DNA from: an uncultured Clostridium sp.
GTDB lineage: Bacteria > Bacillota > Clostridia > TANB77 > CAG-465
DNA: 8,722 nt
NCBI GenBank assembly: GCA_900554875.1
Contig: USJA01000036.1
Coordinates: 1 to 8,722 of the forward strand
Reading direction: 5' to 3'
A program made the translations under genes and the position numbers. Under the pieces are notes generated by a model, which was not told the DNA's origin, made no database searches, and saw only the letters and a program-made list of their open reading frames with translations. Positions within the stretch are counted from its first letter, which is position 1, and each line of letters opens with the position of its first letter. Shown one piece after another: positions 6,130 through 8,722 of the stretch.

Positions 6130-7074
6130 CTATGCTTTATTATTGCAACCAAGTACATCAACAATCTTATGAGAAACCATTTCTTCAACAGCCTTTCTTG
6201 CTGCACCAAGATATGTTCTTGGGTCAAAGACTTCTGGTGTTTCTACAAAACATTTTCTAATATTTGCAGTCATTGCAAGTCTTATATCACTGTCTATATT
6301 AATTTTACATACTGCCATACTTGCTGCTTTTCTTAACATTTCTTCAGGTACCCCTTTAGCCCCAGGAATATTACCACCATATTCATTACACATTTTTACA
6401 AATTCTTGTGGTACTGATGAAGCACCATGCAAAACAATAGGAAATCCTGGAAGTCTTTTTGATACTTCTTCTAAAATATCATATCTAAGTCTTGGTTCTC
6501 CCTTAAATTTGTATGCACCATGGCTTGTTCCAATAGCGATTGCAAGAGAATCACAGCCAGTTCTTTTTACAAATTCCTCTGCTTCTTCAGGATTTGTGTA
6601 CATTGCATCATCTTCTTTGACATTTACATCATCTTCAATTCCAGCAAGTTTACCGATTTCAGCTTCAACAACAACTCCTCTTGGATGTGCGTATTCAACT
6701 ACTTTTTTTGTAAGTGCTACGTTTGTTTCAAAATCATATTTAGAACCGTCAATCATAACTGATGTAAAACCACTATCAATACAATCCTTACAAGTTTCAA
6801 AATCAGGTCCATGATCCAAATGAAGTACAACTGGAATATCAGTTCCATTTTTTTTATTACATTCAATTGCAGATTCTACTAATTTTTTTAGATAAACCGG
6901 ATTAGCATATTTTCTTGCTCCAGCTGATACTTGCAAAATAACTGGTGCATTATTTTTTGTTGCTGCCTCCATTATTCCTTGTACTATTTCCATATTATTT
7001 ACATTAAAAGCTCCTATTGCATATCCTCCATTGTATGCCTTTTCAAACATTTCCTTTGTTGTTACAAGTCCCAT
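6130..7074 (-). CDS. fba: Class II fructose-1,6-bisphosphate aldolase
   Basis: This 314-residue enzyme is a metal-dependent class II aldolase that interconverts fructose 1,6-bisphosphate with glyceraldehyde 3-phosphate and dihydroxyacetone phosphate in glycolysis and gluconeogenesis. Zinc ligands are visible as H88 in HLDHG (85-89), H185 in TSHGAYKFKG and H216 in LHGASS. D87 is the catalytic acid/base and E139 lies in the VEAEIG segment. NIDSD (259-263) belongs to the phosphate-binding part. The start at 7074 has an AAAGGGG Shine-Dalgarno (7081-7087) at good spacing. A longer reading from a TTG at 7092 would put that site inside the gene and is rejected. The gene is 51 bases after the end of the upstream tail ORF, with no terminator between and only weak promoter-like bases, so it may be read from the upstream gene or from a promoter I cannot define. 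The TSCPD gene follows 13 bases later. Confidence 0.97.
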   Translation of the reverse strand: MGLVTTKEMFEKAYNGGYAIGAFNVNNMEIVQGIMEAATKNNAPVILQVSAGARKYANPVYLKKLVESAIECNKKNGTDIPVVLHLDHGPDFETCKDCIDSGFTSVMIDGSKYDFETNVALTKKVVEYAHPRGVVVEAEIGKLAGIEDDVNVKEDDAMYTNPEEAEEFVKRTGCDSLAIAIGTSHGAYKFKGEPRLRYDILEEVSKRLPGFPIVLHGASSVPQEFVKMCNEYGGNIPGAKGVPEEMLRKAASMAVCKINIDSDIRLAMTANIRKCFVETPEVFDPRTYLGAARKAVEEMVSHKIVDVLGCNNKA

Positions 7075-7125
7075 ATTTATTACCCCTTTCAAAAAATACT
7101 ATATATAACTTAAAAACATGTTCTA

Positions 7126-7236
7126 TTACCATGGCTTTTTATTTCCACCTAGCGTGGGCAGTTTAGGTTCGTCTTGACCAACCTTTTCTTTATTTGGTTT
7201 ATACATTTCTGGATTTTTAACTCCGTATTTTTTCAT
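7126..7236 (-). CDS. 36-codon overlapping ORF; probably the frame-shifted C-terminus of the upstream gene
   Basis: This frame opens at an ATG (7236-7234) inside the 3' end of the 457-residue gene and runs 36 codons to TAA, overlapping that gene by 20 bases. It contains KKYGVKNPEMYKP at residues 2-14 and ends GGNKKPW. Its codons look normal for this genome, whereas the last codons of the upstream gene (ATA CGG AGT TAA) include a CGG that is unusual for such AT-rich DNA. There is no Shine-Dalgarno before the ATG. The frame can be joined to the upstream one by skipping one base in the run of six A (7233-7228 on the minus strand), which would give a continuous product of 487 residues. An indel (real or from sequencing), +1 frameshifting, or a separate tiny coupled gene are all possible. 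Confidence 0.45.
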   Translation of the reverse strand: MKKYGVKNPEMYKPNKEKVGQDEPKLPTLGGNKKPW

Positions 7237-8590
7237 AACAATAACGTAGTCTAGCATCAAGTACATCGAAACCAGTTACCTCATTATTTACATTACTCTC
7301 ATCAATACCAAGATTTTTCTTCATTTCATTATCTTTTTCATTATTTGTATGAAAATCTTTTTTTCCATCTTCATTTAAGTCATCAATTGGATTTTCCAAA
7401 TTTTCTTTAGAACCACAGATAGTTTCTATTGTTTCTATCACTTGTTCTGCCTCTTCATACTCTCCTCTACTTTTGTATTCCAAATATGTTTCTTTTAACC
7501 TTTCAATTTCATAAGAGTCTACCTCTAAAGAATTACTTGTTTCAGTTTTTATTATATCGTTATTTTCTTCTTCTTTTCTTTCATTTTCTGTACTAGTTTT
7601 TGCAATAGGCGTATTAGAAGTTTCCTTACTTACTCCAAATTCTTTACGTTCGAGTTCTTCTTGTCTATCATCTCTATTTATGTTTTCAATTAAAACGTCT
7701 GGACTAGATTTCATATTAGCTAGTTCTTTATCCTTTTCATATAATTTATTTTGAAGCTTTTGAAATGCTTCTTTATTAAAAGTCGATGGATTAGCAGCTA
7801 TCCAAGCCATTTCTTTCTCTATTTTTTCTTTTTTATCATAAATAATGACTATTCTAGCTATATCTTCCTCTCTTTTTTTCTCTTTTGCCTCCTCCTCTTT
7901 ATTATGTTCATCTTTAATATCTTTTTGTTTAGCTGCAATTTTCTCATCATTTTCTATAGCTTTATGGCTAGGTAAAACAGAAGAATATTGCTTACCTAAT
8001 TTTTGAAGATAAACCTCATACATTCTATTTTCTGCTGCAAGTCTATCCTCCAAGGCAAAGTCTCCATCTTTTCTTCTTACAATGTCTGAGTGTTTCATAA
8101 TTTCTTTTCTATTTTTTTCATATTTTTCTAAAGTAGCTTTATATATTGCTTTTATAGTTGCTGCCTTAACTAAACTTTCTATATCCTTACTTGTAATATC
8201 TTTTTCTTCTTCAGTCATTTCTGCTAGTTCTTGCATAATTCCTTCTTTATCAATTTTATCTGAAGGCATTTTGCTTTTATCTATTTGTTCGTTAACTGAT
8301 TTTTCTAAATCTTCTTTTACGATGTCTTTACCTTCATCTTTTTGTTTATCATCATTTCTATCATGATTTAACTCACTTAATAACGATTCATATGAAGAGT
8401 CAGATAAATTTTGAAGAGTTGTCTTTTGAAAATCTATATTATTTGTCCTGTTATAATAATCAAGTATATCTTTCATATTTAAATATTGATTATCAATTTT
8501 AGCATCTCCAGTTTCCACCATATATGTCTTTTTTATTATTTTATTTAGATTATTTAATATTTCATTTTTCTCATTATTACTAAAATTCAT
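7217..8590 (-). CDS. Large highly charged coiled-coil protein of unknown function
   Basis: I do not recognise this 457-residue protein. It is extremely rich in Glu, Lys, Asp and Asn and has no signal peptide, membrane segment or enzyme motif. An N-terminal part (1-75) is moderately ordered. A linker rich in D and K (about 76-115) follows, then predicted helices at about 120-200 (for example SLVKAATIKAIYKATLEKYEK, shortened: residues 139-159) and a long coiled-coil-like stretch (about 210-295) with a KEEEAKEKKREED core. A low-complexity linker (about 305-357) leads to a helical hairpin (358-392) that resembles a single TPR-like repeat. The start is set by AGGAG 8 bases before the ATG and a promoter about 20 bases upstream of it. 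It may be a scaffold or a cell-structure protein, but that is a guess. Its 3' end looks frame-disrupted at a six-A run. Aldolase follows downstream on the same strand. Confidence 0.85.
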   Translation of the reverse strand: MNFSNNEKNEILNNLNKIIKKTYMVETGDAKIDNQYLNMKDILDYYNRTNNIDFQKTTLQNLSDSSYESLLSELNHDRNDDKQKDEGKDIVKEDLEKSVNEQIDKSKMPSDKIDKEGIMQELAEMTEEEKDITSKDIESLVKAATIKAIYKATLEKYEKNRKEIMKHSDIVRRKDGDFALEDRLAAENRMYEVYLQKLGKQYSSVLPSHKAIENDEKIAAKQKDIKDEHNKEEEAKEKKREEDIARIVIIYDKKEKIEKEMAWIAANPSTFNKEAFQKLQNKLYEKDKELANMKSSPDVLIENINRDDRQEELERKEFGVSKETSNTPIAKTSTENERKEEENNDIIKTETSNSLEVDSYEIERLKETYLEYKSRGEYEEAEQVIETIETICGSKENLENPIDDLNEDGKKDFHTNNEKDNEMKKNLGIDESNVNNEVTGFDVLDARLRYCYEKIRS

Positions 8591-8609
8591 TACATCAACT
8601 CCTATGTAT

Positions 8610-8638
8610 ATATTACTACATCAATAAACTATTTTCAA
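8610..8638 (-). promoter_or_regulatory. Promoter of the charged coiled-coil gene
   Basis: On the minus strand, TTGAAA (8638-8633) and TAATAT (8615-8610) are 17 bases apart, directly upstream of the AGGAG site. Unlike the other promoters here it lacks the TG of an extended -10. I see nothing else in 8639-8722. Confidence 0.55.
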
Positions 8639-8722
8639 TACATTTTTTAAAATTCAATATCTAGTTCTGTAGGTTAGTCAATCATATGTCACAAATTATT
8701 TAAAATAAATACTTTGAGCACC

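Noticed and set aside
7075..7092. Longer aldolase start at TTG
   Set aside because: The AAAGGGG ribosome binding site would lie inside the gene. The ATG at 7074 has correct spacing, and MGLVTTKEMF is the usual aldolase N-terminus.
6509..8366. Plus-strand ORFs opposite the aldolase and the charged coiled-coil gene
   Set aside because: They are antisense shadows with Phe/Ser-rich sequence and no ribosome binding sites.

Overview
The window is very AT-rich and densely coded. Its AGGAG-type Shine-Dalgarno sites, sigma-A-type promoters and gene content point to a low-GC Firmicute, most likely a member of the Clostridia. The species cannot be named from this sequence. No tRNA, rRNA, CRISPR array, insertion sequence or phage gene is visible.

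Left part (1-4550), read mostly on the minus strand: lepA (elongation factor 4), then rlmB (23S rRNA 2'-O-methyltransferase), then, 4 bases further on, a large U32-family gene that runs off the left edge. The U32 protein carries the exact family signature and looks like the RlhA-type rRNA hydroxylase group, so this block is about ribosome function and rRNA modification. Between lepA and rlmB, on the opposite strand, is a compact unit with a near-consensus extended -10 promoter, a leader hairpin, a Shine-Dalgarno site, a 28-codon ORF starting with GTG, and a strong intrinsic terminator. It is the best candidate here for something undescribed.

Middle part (4550-5850), plus strand: a stand-alone KOW-like/Smr protein resembling only the C-terminal end of MutS2, with altered Smr motif residues, and then a 120-residue protein I do not recognise. 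Each has its own extended -10 promoter. A long hairpin with A and T tracts on its two sides ends this block and also the convergent block to the right.

Right part (5850-8722), minus strand: a 457-residue, highly charged coiled-coil protein of unknown function, then class II fructose-bisphosphate aldolase, then a small cysteine-rich TSCPD-domain protein. The 3' end of the charged-protein gene is odd: at a run of six A the reading frame appears to break, and a coding-like tail of 33 further residues follows in the +1 frame. This could be a sequencing indel, a real mutation, programmed frameshifting, or a tiny overlapping gene.

Four of the five promoters I could assign share a TGATATA(A/C)T extended -10 element with exactly 17 bases to the -35 box. 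I saw no convincing promoter for rlmB/U32 or for the aldolase.
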